Positions 15,471 to 25,700 of a DNA stretch of 64,000 nucleotides are shown piece by piece (within the stretch, counting starts at the first letter, position 1; every line of letters starts with the position of its first letter). Made by a program: the position numbers and the translations under genes. The notes under the pieces are model-generated. The model was given only the letters and a program-made list of their open reading frames with translations, was not told the origin of the DNA and ran no database searches. Origin of the DNA: UBA1952 sp965200035 (GTDB lineage: Bacteria > Bacteroidota > Bacteroidia > Chitinophagales > Chitinophagaceae); assembly GCA_965200035.1 (NCBI GenBank), contig OZ241334.1, positions 310,001 to 374,000 on the forward strand, read 5' to 3'.

Positions 15471-15485
15471 AAAATTTAAGCGCAA

Positions 15486-15511
15486 TAAAAAAGGAAAGCA
15501 ATGGGCTTTCC
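15486..15511 (-). terminator. Intrinsic terminator of the thioredoxin-like gene
   Basis: On the minus strand GGAAAGC pairs with GCTTTCC and is followed by a TTTTTT tract. It lies about 55 bases past the stop of the gene at 15566-16210 and just outside the mobile element. Confidence 0.8.
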
Positions 15512-15565
15512 TTAACTATTTATTCAGCGGCAAATGTAAGCCGATCTACCGGCTTCAGCCACGCC

Positions 15566-16210
15566 TTATCTTTTGATGCTGCAGCCAATGGACTTGGTCT
15601 CTGCAGGATTGATCTCTTTGCCGGCAGTCATATTTTTCATCGCATCTGCGAGGAACATCTTTTTAGAATTTACCGGGTCCGATGGATTATCCTCCATAGC
15701 GCCCTTATATACCAGCTTGCCTTTCGCATCAAACAGGTAGACTTCCGGGGTATGCATTGCGCCGAAAGCATCGGCCAGTTGATTCTGCTCATCCACAGCA
15801 TACGGCACCGTATATTTCTGCTTGCTGGCGTAGCTGACCATCGCTTCATAAGAGTCTGCGTCTTTGCGCTGTGCTGCATTGGAGTTGAGCACAACCATCC
15901 CTACATTCATCTTTTCTGCCATCTTCATCACCTCTATGGTACGCGGCTGGCTTTTCACCACATAAGGGCAGGTATTGCACGAAAACATCACCAGCAGGCC
16001 ATTCTTGTTCATATTCTGCTCCAGCGAAGTAGTCTTGCCCGAAGTGGTCTTCAACTGCACAGAAGCCATAGGTATCGGATCATTGATGTTCAGGGTTTCA
16101 ATGGTTCCAGACCCGGTAGTAGCTCCCGGAAGGGGTGGTTCCATAGAAGTCTGTGCAAAGCCGGCTGCGGATACAGCCATGAATGCTGCGGAAAAAAGGA
16201 TCTTTTTCAT
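15566..16210 (-). CDS. Periplasmic thioredoxin/AhpC-TSA-family protein, 214 aa
   Basis: The signal peptide MKKILFSAAFMAVSAAGFAQ is followed by a redoxin fold. The active-site-like motif CNTCPYV is in the usual place after the strand LLVMFS, followed by RTIEVMKMAEKM and the cis-Pro strand HTPEVYLFDAKGKLVYKG. Proteins of this type reduce disulphides or peroxides in the periplasm; the electron partner is not visible here. The gene is monocistronic with its own terminator. Before the transposon arrived, miaE followed directly downstream on the same strand. Confidence 0.85.
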   Translation of the reverse strand: MKKILFSAAFMAVSAAGFAQTSMEPPLPGATTGSGTIETLNINDPIPMASVQLKTTSGKTTSLEQNMNKNGLLVMFSCNTCPYVVKSQPRTIEVMKMAEKMNVGMVVLNSNAAQRKDADSYEAMVSYASKQKYTVPYAVDEQNQLADAFGAMHTPEVYLFDAKGKLVYKGAMEDNPSDPVNSKKMFLADAMKNMTAGKEINPAETKSIGCSIKR

Positions 16211-16265
16211 AAATGGTGGTTGAAAGCTTAAAGCTATAGATCAGGATGTGAAGAAAAAGGAAAAA

Positions 16266-17645
16266 CTATTGCAGGCTCGTATTTTCATCGCCCTGCCGGT
16301 AAGGAAGGTACGAAACAATAAACTGGAACATCTCATCGGTGGAGCGCATACTGCCGTTCTGATCGCGCACCAGTTGCGGCGGGCTGTAAGGGTTGAACGG
16401 ATTATCCCTCGTATTGTCGTACACGCCTTCTGCAATGATCGTGCTGCCTTTCGGGATCTTCACCATCCTGCGGAATGTATAGAAATACTGCCAGTTGAAA
16501 TCCCATTTCGGAATAGAGATCAGCCGGATGGTATCGCCTGCGGGACCGAGGGCATAAGCCTTGAAGCGCTGGCCCAGCAGGTGCATGTGCGGATTGACGG
16601 TGAGGATGGAAATATCTTCCGGTATGTAGTATTGGCTGCGCACTTTCTTCACGGTATTCGGCGCGATAACCAAGTCTGGCTCAACTTTTGAAATGCCCAG
16701 CGTTCCGAGCTGAAATTCGCGCAATGGCCTTCCCGGGGCCGCTTTGGTAAAGTAGACATTAATGTAAGAACTGTCCCACACATCGGTTTTGCTATTGCCG
16801 TAATGCATGTCTTTGAAGAGGAAAGCGCCCTTTCTTGGTATCTTATAGCCACCGATCCCAGCGGGATACTTCAGTGCAAACACACCAGGCAGGTAATTGA
16901 CGATGGAAGAAGTAAGCGCGGGATAAGTGCCATTATCATTGGGCAGGCTCAGCTTCTGAAAGGCCAGCACAATGGTGGAATCGAGCACCATATCCGTTAC
17001 CCGCTCACCGGCAAACACATCCTTCTTCTGCTCGTACACATAGCTCACCATATCCCCATTTACGTGATGCACTACATTGTGCGGTCCCGGCTCAAATTCT
17101 ACGATCGAGGCGAATGTATCATGCGGCAGCTCAAACGGTACTTTCACCAGCAGGAAGCGGTCGCCGCCGTTGCCTTTCAGAAAAACAGGTGGCACCGCCA
17201 ATCTTATATCCGGCTTGCCGAGGCCGGAAGTATACGTATAATCAGGCAGCTTCGGCAACTTACCGGCAGGGCCTTCCGGCATTCCTTCCGTCACCCATTT
17301 TTCAATGATCTGAATATCGCGCTCCGGTAATACGCGCTGACCGATGAACTGTGTATAGTTAGGGTCGGCAGGCCAGGGCGGCATCAGGTGCTGGCGCGCC
17401 ATATAGCTCATAGACGGGCCATACGCTTTGGCCTGACGATAGGTGACCAGCTCAAAATGCCCGTTGGCAGCAGCCCGGTGACAGTAGGTGCAGTTCTGAT
17501 AAAGAATGGGCGCTACATGCTCGGTGAAGGTGACATTTTCTGGTACAGAAGGTTCACTGTGATGGCAGCTAACAGCCAGTACACTGCATAGTATTAAACA
17601 GATAATCCATTTATTCTTCCGCTGTCTCCGCAATCTTTCGGTCAT
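16266..17645 (-). CDS. Lipoprotein with cytochrome c motif and copper monooxygenase-like domain, 459 aa
   Basis: The signal region ends at a lipobox (CSVLAVSC). A CTYCH haem-binding site follows at ~50-56, in the context VAPILYQNCTYCHRA. From ~150 on, the protein has the layout of copper type II ascorbate-dependent monooxygenases: HNVVHH in the first beta domain and NPHMHLLGQRF in the second supply candidate copper His ligands. Such cytochrome/monooxygenase fusions are found in Bacteroidota and Planctomycetota with unknown substrates. The gene starts 35 bases inside the end of the upstream YihY gene, so the two are probably co-translated. Confidence 0.75.
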   Translation of the reverse strand: MTERLRRQRKNKWIICLILCSVLAVSCHHSEPSVPENVTFTEHVAPILYQNCTYCHRAAANGHFELVTYRQAKAYGPSMSYMARQHLMPPWPADPNYTQFIGQRVLPERDIQIIEKWVTEGMPEGPAGKLPKLPDYTYTSGLGKPDIRLAVPPVFLKGNGGDRFLLVKVPFELPHDTFASIVEFEPGPHNVVHHVNGDMVSYVYEQKKDVFAGERVTDMVLDSTIVLAFQKLSLPNDNGTYPALTSSIVNYLPGVFALKYPAGIGGYKIPRKGAFLFKDMHYGNSKTDVWDSSYINVYFTKAAPGRPLREFQLGTLGISKVEPDLVIAPNTVKKVRSQYYIPEDISILTVNPHMHLLGQRFKAYALGPAGDTIRLISIPKWDFNWQYFYTFRRMVKIPKGSTIIAEGVYDNTRDNPFNPYSPPQLVRDQNGSMRSTDEMFQFIVSYLPYRQGDENTSLQ

Positions 17646-18591
17646 GTTCTTCCCGGGCTATTTTACCCAGCAAGATACTTACGTTCAGCTCAAAGCCGAG
17701 CAATATCACCTGCGTATTCAGAAAAAGCCATACCATAAACGCCATGATCGTGCCGATGGAGCCATACACTTTGTTGTAATGAATCACATTATCTACCAGA
17801 AAGAAGAAAACAGTAGTAAGCAGCACGCACATACCAGTGGCAAACACCGAGCCGGGCGATACAAAATGCCAGCGCTGCGTGAGCGATGGCCCGTATTTAT
17901 AGATCAGGCAGATGCAGATGAAGACCAGCAGAATCACCAACAGCAGACTGAACAATTTGATAGCGGCAAAAGCCACGCTGCTGGCGAATACTTTTTCCAG
18001 CAATTGATTGATCATGCGCGTCTGCAATGCCAGTGCGGCCATGGTAAGAATAGCTACGATCAGCACAAAGACAGTGAGCTTGATGGCCGTCCACCGGCGG
18101 CGGAACGCGCTGCGCTTTTTATACAGGGAAGATTGGCGGTCGAAGCTGCGCATCAACCCCATCATGCCATTGCTGGAGAAGAAGAGCGTAAAAAGGATGC
18201 CAATAGAGAGAATATCGCGCCGCTCATTGTTCAGAAAGTCAATGACAATGCTGCTGAGCGAATCAGTAATACCACCCAGGGCTTTATTGGGATGATCGCC
18301 GGGCGAGATGATCTCTTTGATGGAAAGAACAGAGTCCTGAACGCCTTTGACCGGAAGATAGGGAATCAGCGAGCAAAGGAATAGCAGGGTCGGCGGAATA
18401 GCCATCAGAAAATTATACGTCACAGCCGCGCCGCGCACATTCAGCCTGTTCACCCGTATCTCACGAAACAAAAAGCGCCCGACGGTATAAAGCGATAAGC
18501 CTTCAAATCCCGGCAGCACAATCCTGTCCGTCACGCGGTATAAAAAGCGAAACGGAGCGGTACTGGTAATAAAACGGGACAAGCGGGGCAA
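17611..18591 (-). CDS. YihY/BrkB-family inner-membrane protein, 326 aa
   Basis: Six hydrophobic segments and the family motifs are present: the AAVTYNFLMAIPPTLLFLCS helix, FSSNGMMGLMRSFDRQ, and VYGSIGTIMAFMVWLFLNTQ with VILLGFELN near the C-terminus. These are typical of YihY/UPF0761 proteins, formerly and wrongly called RNase BN. Transport of an unidentified solute is suspected for the family. The best start is a TTG at 18591, as no in-frame ATG lies upstream before a stop. A second family member is at 51379-52362. Confidence 0.88.
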   Translation of the reverse strand: MPRLSRFITSTAPFRFLYRVTDRIVLPGFEGLSLYTVGRFLFREIRVNRLNVRGAAVTYNFLMAIPPTLLFLCSLIPYLPVKGVQDSVLSIKEIISPGDHPNKALGGITDSLSSIVIDFLNNERRDILSIGILFTLFFSSNGMMGLMRSFDRQSSLYKKRSAFRRRWTAIKLTVFVLIVAILTMAALALQTRMINQLLEKVFASSVAFAAIKLFSLLLVILLVFICICLIYKYGPSLTQRWHFVSPGSVFATGMCVLLTTVFFFLVDNVIHYNKVYGSIGTIMAFMVWLFLNTQVILLGFELNVSILLGKIAREEHDRKIAETAEE

Positions 18592-18685
18592 TGGCTGGAT
18601 TTGTGATGTATTGTTTCCTGATCGCGCGCTTTAAGGAAAGCCGCAATTATCAATCACAAAGCTAAAATCATAAATTCAGAATTTA

Positions 18686-20872
18686 TCAGAGGTTTTTCAG
18701 CACGAAGTCAGTCATTCTCCGGTACAGATGCAGCCTGCTATTGCCACCGCTGATGCCATGCGCTCTGTTGGGATAATACTCGCTGTCAAAGTCTTTATTA
18801 TCACGGATCATGTTATTGACCATCATCACTGAATTCTGGAAATGCACGTTGTCATCGCCGGTGCCGTGTATCAGCAGGAATTTTCCTTTCAGCTTTCCGG
18901 TCATGCTTTCGGGGGCATTATCATCATAGCCTGTTTCATTTTCCTGCGGCCGCTGCATGTACCGCTCTGTGTAGATATTATCGTAGTAACGCCAGTTGGT
19001 AACCGGTGCTACCGCTACTGCCATCTTAAACACATCTGCTCCTTTGAAGATGCAGGTGCTGGCCATAAAGCCGCCGTAGCTCCATCCCCAGATACCTATC
19101 CTGCCTGCATCCACATACGGGAGTGCGCCCAAATATTTTGCGGCGGCAATCTGGTCATCACTTTCATACTTGCCCAGTTGCTTATAGGTTTTTTTACGAA
19201 ATTCTTCACCACGAAAGCCGGTTCCGGTGCCATCCACACATACCACGATGTAGCCTTTCTCTGCCAGCATCTGATGCCAGAAGTAATCGGCTATCGGGAA
19301 TTTATCGGCTACCTGCTGCGAGTTTGGACCGCTGTACTGGAACATCAGCACCGGGTATTTCCGGTGCTCGTCAAAGTCCGGCGGGGTCATCATCCAGGCA
19401 TTCAGCTTCTGCTCGGTGCCCTGCACTTTAATCAATTTCAGCTTGCCGAGCTCATACTCCTTCATCTTGCTTTTCAGCGCCGCGTTGTCTTCCAGAGTAC
19501 GTACCACATCGCCTTTATCATTAATCAGGCGAAAAACCGGAGGTGCATTCAGCGTAGAATATTTGTCCAGAAAATAGTGGAATCCCTCGCAGGGAGTAAT
19601 GCTGTGCGTGCCATCGCCTGACGTAAGCAAGGTTGGCGCGGCATTGCTCCTGCGCCAATCGACTGCGAACAGGCGGCGCTCCAGTGGTGTGTTTCTGCCA
19701 TCCAGATTACCGGAAGAAGTATAATAAACCGTGTGCGCTTCTTCACTGATTCCTACAATTGCATCCACATCATAGCTTCCCTGCGCCAGCCTGGAAAGAT
19801 TGTTTTTTTTAAAATTGAGCAGATAAAGCTGGTTGTATCCATCGCGCTCAGCAGTGAATACCATGCGCTCATTATCGAGAAAGGTGATGTTATCCGAGAT
19901 ATTGATATAGTATTTATTCTCCTCCTCATAGATCGCCTGCGTCTTTCCGGTTGCAGCATCGGCCAGTAAATATTCCAGCTTATTCTGCCTGCGGTTCATG
20001 CGCAGGATACAGAGCTGATCCGCATTTTTTGTCCAGAGAATGCGCGGAACATACTGATCGGTATTATTTCCCAAATCTGCACGAATATCCTTGTGCGCCT
20101 CCACATCGTACAGTTTGATCTGCACTACAGAATTGGCCTCTCCGGCTTTTGGGTATTTGTATTTGTAAGGTGTTGGATAAAGGTTGTCGTATACGGTCAT
20201 CGTATATTCCGGCACCTGGCTTTCATCGAAGCGATAGTAGGCAATCGTCTTACCATCGGGGCTCCATTGGTAGGCACGTGTAAAGCCGAACTCTTCTTCG
20301 TACACCCAATCACAATTGCCGTTGATGATTTTATTCCATTCGCCATCATGGGTCACAGCTACTGTTTCACCAGTGTTCAGGTCTTTATAGTAAAGATTGT
20401 TGCGCTTCACATAAGCCACTTTGTTGCCATCTGGCGAAAAGGTTGGGTGCAGCACTTTTTCTTCATCCAGTAGGGTAATTTTTCCTTTCTCTACCACATA
20501 TACATAATGCAGAATGGAGCGGCGATAAATGTTTTGCGCTTTAAACAGCAAGAGCATTTTTTGCTCATCCTCACTGAACGAATATTCATCGATTGATGCA
20601 AGTGAATCATCAATTTTAAAATCGGCTGAGCTGAATTTTGTTCCGTTTTTTTTTCCGGTCAGCAGATCGTACACGCCTACCGATTGGATTTTTCCTTCCT
20701 TATCCAACTGGGTATAGTGCCGGCCATCTTTCATGGCATTGAAGCCAGGAACGGCTTTTATGCGAAACGTATTGTCGCGCCAGATATCTTCAAGAGTGAT
20801 CTGCCTGGTGCCGCTTTGGGCCAGTGCGCCGTATGCGGTAAGAAGAAAAAAGCCGGTAAGGAGTATTCTCAT
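18686..20872 (-). CDS. S9 family serine peptidase, dipeptidyl-peptidase IV type, 728 aa
   Basis: The signal peptide MRILLTGFFLLTAYGALAQ directs export. An eight-bladed propeller precedes an alpha/beta-hydrolase domain. The propeller carries CDWVYEEEFG, the Glu pair that binds the free N-terminus of substrates in DPP4. The catalytic triad is Ser598 in GWSYGGFMAS, Asp in GTGDDNVHFQN and His in YPNRAHGISG. It should cleave X-Pro or X-Ala dipeptides from peptides in the periplasm. Length and domain order match bacterial DPP4. Confidence 0.92.
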   Translation of the reverse strand: MRILLTGFFLLTAYGALAQSGTRQITLEDIWRDNTFRIKAVPGFNAMKDGRHYTQLDKEGKIQSVGVYDLLTGKKNGTKFSSADFKIDDSLASIDEYSFSEDEQKMLLLFKAQNIYRRSILHYVYVVEKGKITLLDEEKVLHPTFSPDGNKVAYVKRNNLYYKDLNTGETVAVTHDGEWNKIINGNCDWVYEEEFGFTRAYQWSPDGKTIAYYRFDESQVPEYTMTVYDNLYPTPYKYKYPKAGEANSVVQIKLYDVEAHKDIRADLGNNTDQYVPRILWTKNADQLCILRMNRRQNKLEYLLADAATGKTQAIYEEENKYYINISDNITFLDNERMVFTAERDGYNQLYLLNFKKNNLSRLAQGSYDVDAIVGISEEAHTVYYTSSGNLDGRNTPLERRLFAVDWRRSNAAPTLLTSGDGTHSITPCEGFHYFLDKYSTLNAPPVFRLINDKGDVVRTLEDNAALKSKMKEYELGKLKLIKVQGTEQKLNAWMMTPPDFDEHRKYPVLMFQYSGPNSQQVADKFPIADYFWHQMLAEKGYIVVCVDGTGTGFRGEEFRKKTYKQLGKYESDDQIAAAKYLGALPYVDAGRIGIWGWSYGGFMASTCIFKGADVFKMAVAVAPVTNWRYYDNIYTERYMQRPQENETGYDDNAPESMTGKLKGKFLLIHGTGDDNVHFQNSVMMVNNMIRDNKDFDSEYYPNRAHGISGGNSRLHLYRRMTDFVLKNL

Positions 20873-20983
20873 GAATGGAGCTTAAAAAACCATTCAAAAG
20901 TACGTCCGGCAGGGCGGGTATAAAAGCGCGTTTCGGGTGATTTTTAAAAGCCGGCAACCATTTCTGACCTCCGGGTGAAAAAG

Positions 20984-21262
20984 TTAGTCGATGGTAGCAT
21001 TCAGGCCGCGATCGATCAAGCCTTCGCAGAGCGGGCGCAACGTGTTGAAGTCGCCTTTTTTCACAGCATATTTTCCTTTGAAATGGATGAACATCGCGCA
21101 TTGCTCAGCCTGCGTTTCGGTATGGTTGCACACCTCCACAAGCGATTCGATCACCCAGTCAAATGTATTCACATCATCATTCCACACTACAATGTTGTGC
21201 ATCTGCTCGGTAAGCACATCCGTGTCCAGCGCTTCCTGCTCCTGCCACTTCGTGCTCATCAT
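20984..21262 (-). CDS. clpS: ATP-dependent Clp protease adaptor ClpS, 92 aa
   Basis: ClpS delivers N-degron substrates to ClpAP. The core is clear: IVVWNDDVNTFDWVIESL (the NDD-x-T/N-F motif), then CAMFIHFKGKYAVKKGD. I start it at ATG 21262 (21259 is also possible), because a promoter-like TAATTTTG lies at 21299-21306, downstream of the longest possible start. Confidence 0.9.
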   Translation of the reverse strand: MMSTKWQEQEALDTDVLTEQMHNIVVWNDDVNTFDWVIESLVEVCNHTETQAEQCAMFIHFKGKYAVKKGDFNTLRPLCEGLIDRGLNATID

Positions 21263-21298
21263 CGGATAATTCTTATTCACTGATATATAATTATCCTG

Positions 21299-21326
21299 CA
21301 AAATTAGGGCAATCCCCATTACCAAA
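21299..21326 (-). promoter_or_regulatory. Candidate Bacteroidota promoter for clpS
   Basis: On the minus strand, TTTG (21323-21326), a 16-base spacer and TAATTTTG (21299-21306) approximate the TTTG/TAnnTTTG consensus, although the spacer is shorter than usual. It supports the short ClpS start. Confidence 0.45.
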
Positions 21327-21357
21327 TTATGTTTGTACCAGGATCTATCTCAAAAAA

Positions 21358-21888
21358 ATGTTTACCCGCAAAAGCATGGAAGCGCTTGGCAGACCGGATG
21401 CCGGCACCGCACGCGAAGCCCCCAAAAAACGCATTATTCTTATTTTGGATGATGTGCGCAGTATGCATAATGTAGGCTCCGCTTTCCGCACGGCGGACGC
21501 TTTTGGCATCGAAGCTATCTACCTTTGCGGCTATACCCCCACTCCACCTCACCGCGATATACGCAAAACCGCTTTGGGAGCTGAAGATACCGTCAGCTGG
21601 CAGCATTATGAAACGATTGATACTGCGCTGAAAGCTGCGCTGGACAAGGGCTATGAGCTGGTAGCGGTGGAACAGGTGCATGACAGCACGCCGCTGAATC
21701 AATTTGAATGGAAAGAAGAGCAACCCTTGGCGCTCATTTTTGGCAATGAAGTAGCAGGTGTAAGCGATGAAGCCCTGAATATATCATCCCGAAGCATTGA
21801 AATACCTCAATGGGGCAGCAAGCATTCGCTCAATATATCTGTATCCGTAGGTGTGGCGCTATGGGAGCTGGTGCGCAGTACGCCTTAA
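21358..21888 (+). CDS. TrmH/SpoU-family RNA 2'-O-methyltransferase, 176 aa
   Basis: The SPOUT knot motifs are all present: LDDVRSMHNVGSAFRTADAF (motif 1), IFGNEVAGVSDEAL (motif 2) and IPQWGSKHSLNISVSVGVAL (motif 3). These bind SAM and methylate a ribose 2'-OH of tRNA or rRNA; the exact target cannot be read from sequence. Lacking the extra N-terminal domain of RlmB, it is a minimal SpoU protein. It converges with, and overlaps by 4 bases, the gene at 21885-22658. Confidence 0.88.
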   Translation: MFTRKSMEALGRPDAGTAREAPKKRIILILDDVRSMHNVGSAFRTADAFGIEAIYLCGYTPTPPHRDIRKTALGAEDTVSWQHYETIDTALKAALDKGYELVAVEQVHDSTPLNQFEWKEEQPLALIFGNEVAGVSDEALNISSRSIEIPQWGSKHSLNISVSVGVALWELVRSTP

Positions 21889-22658
21889 TCAAAATAGATT
21901 TCCTCAGACTTCCGCTTGAACAGCGGCACGTACCATCCTCCGCGTATGCCAAAGAGCAGATCTATCCGGGACTGGTCATCCGCACGGCGCACATCGTACA
22001 GATAAGTCCTTCGGCCTTCTGTAAAGCCGCAAAGCAGATTTACTCCTATATAAAAGTTCACGAAGCCTTTCGGGTCAAGGTGGTTATAGCCTAAAAATTG
22101 CTCCAGATAGATGCCATTAGTCAGCCGGTCATATCCTTTACGGTAGTCGCCCTTTATCTGACTGATTACACCATCTGCATCGAAAATGGTGATCTTATGC
22201 TGGATGAAGCCAATACCCGTTTTTTCAATGATGCCGGTACCACCTTGCCGGTTATTTTTTGAGAGCGGAAATATCCTGCCAACCTCTACTCCCACATCCC
22301 AACCGCGCTCAAATACCTGCACGGACTGCCGGCCACCCTGACTGGTAACAAAATAACCTTCACTATCCGTGATATTGCTGAGGAAACCAGGCTCTTTGAT
22401 CTTATTACCAAAAAGCCAGTCACATTTAGCGCCAAAAACCCAGTTGCCCTCTGTCTTGTACAGCACAGAAGGACCAAGCCGGTAACTAAGCCCGAACCGC
22501 TTGGCCATATCTGCTCCGGGCACATCAAAGTTGCCATTAACGCCTATGATAAAGCCTTTGCGGGCAGGCACCTGTGTGGAGCCAAACAGATCAGCTTGGG
22601 CATTTGCACGATGGGTTACAGCCAGTAGGAATAATAAAGGGAGGAGCAGTTTGCGCAT
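21885..22658 (-). CDS. Secreted beta-rich protein, probably outer-membrane, 257 aa
   Basis: I start it at the ATG at 22658, which gives a clean signal peptide (MRKLLLPLLFLLAVTHRANAQ). The body alternates short beta strands with Gly/Asn turns (GFIIGVNGNFDVPGAD, GLSYRLGPSVLYKTEG, FVNFYIGVNLLCGF), as expected of a small outer-membrane barrel. It does not end in a typical aromatic. The family is not recognised. Its 3' end overlaps the convergent methyltransferase gene by 4 bases. Confidence 0.7.
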   Translation of the reverse strand: MRKLLLPLLFLLAVTHRANAQADLFGSTQVPARKGFIIGVNGNFDVPGADMAKRFGLSYRLGPSVLYKTEGNWVFGAKCDWLFGNKIKEPGFLSNITDSEGYFVTSQGGRQSVQVFERGWDVGVEVGRIFPLSKNNRQGGTGIIEKTGIGFIQHKITIFDADGVISQIKGDYRKGYDRLTNGIYLEQFLGYNHLDPKGFVNFYIGVNLLCGFTEGRRTYLYDVRRADDQSRIDLLFGIRGGWYVPLFKRKSEEIYFD

Positions 22659-22794
22659 CTCTGAAACAGCTGTTTTTTTGAAACAGGACAAAGTTACCAA
22701 GAAAAGCAGTGGATTTGACTGATGATTTAATGGGTTGATTTTATGATTTTCCGGTGACTGCTCCGGGATAATGAATGGCTGCTATCTTAGCGTT

Positions 22795-25700
22795 ATGAAG
22801 GGAACTTTTCTTTTGCTGCTTATGGCGGCGGCCTTTTCTGTAAAAGCGCAATCTTACTTTCAGCAACGCGTGGATACGAAGCTGGATGTACGGCTGGATG
22901 ACCAGAAACATTATCTGCACAGCTTTGAGGAATTCACCTATACCAACAATTCGCCTGATACGCTTACCTATATCTACGTGCACCTGTGGCCGAATGCCTA
23001 TCTGCACGATCACACCCAGTTTGCAGAGCAGCAGGTAGCCTCCCACAACTCCACGTTCTATTACAGCAAGCTTTCCGAAAAAGGCTATATCGATAGTCTT
23101 GACATCAGCATCAACGGACAAAAAGTTTCTTACTTTAATACAGATGAGGAGCCGGACGTTGCACGTGTGGATCTGCCTTCGCCATTGCTTCCCGGAGCTA
23201 CTTTAAAATTTGCCACTCCGTTCCGGGTGAAGATCCCTAAAGTATTTTCCAGAATGGGCCATAGCAGGCAGGCCTATTATATATCACAGTGGTTTCCCAA
23301 GCCGGCCGTGTACGACCGTAAGGGCTGGCACCCGCTTCCTTACCTCGATCAGGGTGAATTTTATAGTGAGATCGGCAGCTATGATGTGCAAATTACCCTG
23401 CCCCGTAATTACGTGGTAATGGCCACCGGCAATTGCCTCGACGAATCCGAAAACCAATGGCTCGACAGCCTCAGCAATGCGCCGCTGCCTACGTTTACTT
23501 ATCCTTCCAAAATCACCAAGCGCTGGCGCGACAGCATCAACCGCATTCCTCCTTCTTCCGCAGAGATGAAGACCCTGCATTTTCAGGAAGACAATATTCA
23601 TGACTTTGCCTTTTTTGCAGACAAACGCTTTATCGTGCGCAAGGACACCGCTCATATCAACGGCGGGTCAGGTACGGTAATGACTTATGCCGCTTTTCTG
23701 CCATCAAGCAAGAAACACTGGATTAAGGGAACAGATTATATAAAAGAAACGATCGAGCGGCTGAGCAATGAAGTAGGTCCTTATCCATACAAAACAGCCA
23801 AAGCCGTAGAGGGCGACCTGAAAGCAGGCGGCGGCATGGAGTACCCGACAGTAACCGTCATTGATGGTCATGCATCAAGCGGAGGTTCTCTAATGACGAT
23901 CATTGTTCATGAGGTAGGCCACAACTGGTTTTACGGCATCCTTGCATCCAATGAGCGCGATCATCCCTGGATGGATGAAGGCATTAATTCTTTTTACGAA
24001 CGTAAGCTGACTCATCAGATCAGCCTGCCCGATACCTCAGCTAAAAAGAAAGGAAATATCAACATACAGGCCGATGGACTTGTGTATGCAGAGGGCGTGG
24101 CGGCGGGCATTGACCAGCCGTTTAATCTTCCATCCATGGATTACACGACTTACAATTATGGTAGTGATGTATATCTGAAAACGGCGCTTCACCTCGAATG
24201 GCTGGAAGGTTATATAGGGCAGGATGCTTTCAGAGCTGCTATGCACGAATATTTCGATACCTGGAAGCATCGTCATCCTTCACCAGAGGATTTCATGAGC
24301 ATCATGCGCAAGCATACGGATAAGCCGCTTGACTGGTTTTTTAATGATGCTATGAATAATGACCGGCGAGTTGATTTTGCTGTAAGAAAAGTTCAACGGA
24401 AAGATCATGGAATAGGCATCACGCTGAAGAACAGAGGTCCATTTGCCGCACCAGTGCGCGTCAATGCCTATCGCGAAAAGAGACTGATCGATAGCGTGTG
24501 GACAGAACCTTTTGCAGGACGCAATACGGTGGTGATGAACAGTGACAGCGCTGACTTTTGGAGCATCGGCACTGAGCTGCCTGATGTAAAGACCACCAAC
24601 AACACATATTCAAAGCATGGACCGTTTCATGGCCGGGGCATCAGGCCGGCCTTAGGTTTCGGCTTTAACCGGGCGCGTAATGAGAAGTTTTACCTCCTGC
24701 CTGCGCTTGGCTACAATACGAGCGATGGCTTTATGGCCGGATTGCTTTTGCACAACCTCGCTATGCCCGAAAATCATTTCCGGTTTGCGGTAGCGCCTAT
24801 GTATGGCTTTAACTCGAAAGAATTTATTGGCACCGGTACGGCAGGATATTTCATTCATCCGGCAGGCGCAACATTTCAGGAAATTGCAGCAGGCGTGGAA
24901 GGCAAGACGTTCGATTACGATCAGACCAACTTCAATACTCCATCTACATTGTATGCCCGGTATTTTAAAATAGCGCCTTATGTGTCTTTCACATTTAAAA
25001 ACAGCACCGCTATCAGTCCGGTTACCGACCGGCTGATGCTGAAAGGATATTTTATTCATGAAAACTATTTCGATTACCAGCTGGATATTTCGGATAGCCT
25101 TTACAAGCCTTCTATGGTGGGACAGCAGAAAAACTATGGCTTGCTCCGATATACCCACCAGAATAATCGTCTGTTCAATCCCTTTTCCTATACCGCTGAA
25201 GCCCAGTTCGGCGCTGATTTTGCCAAGCTGACCATTGAATGTAACCTGCGGATCGATTACAATAAAAAAGGAAAAAGCCTTTATATACGGGCTTTTGCTG
25301 GGAAATTCATTACGATTAATAACACGCCGTTTGCCGCCGATCGCTATTGGTTGAATTCTACCTATACGGGCGTCAATGACTACCTGTATGATGATACCTA
25401 CATAGCCCGCAGTGAACGCGATGGTATTTTCAGGCAGACGAAAACGGATGATCCAACCTTCCGCGGCTTCCATCAGGTATCTATCCGCGAAGGTGGTTTG
25501 AAGATTCCTACCGATTATTATGCTACTCCTCTGGGCCGCAGCGATGACTGGTTGGCTTCACTGAATCTGAAGACAGACCTGCCACTGGGCAAAATCCCTT
25601 TACGCCTTTATCTGGATGTGGCCACATTTGCCAATGCGGACAAGCAGAATCCTTCCGGCAATCGTTTTCTGTATTCAGGCGGCTTTGAAATTCACCTGCT

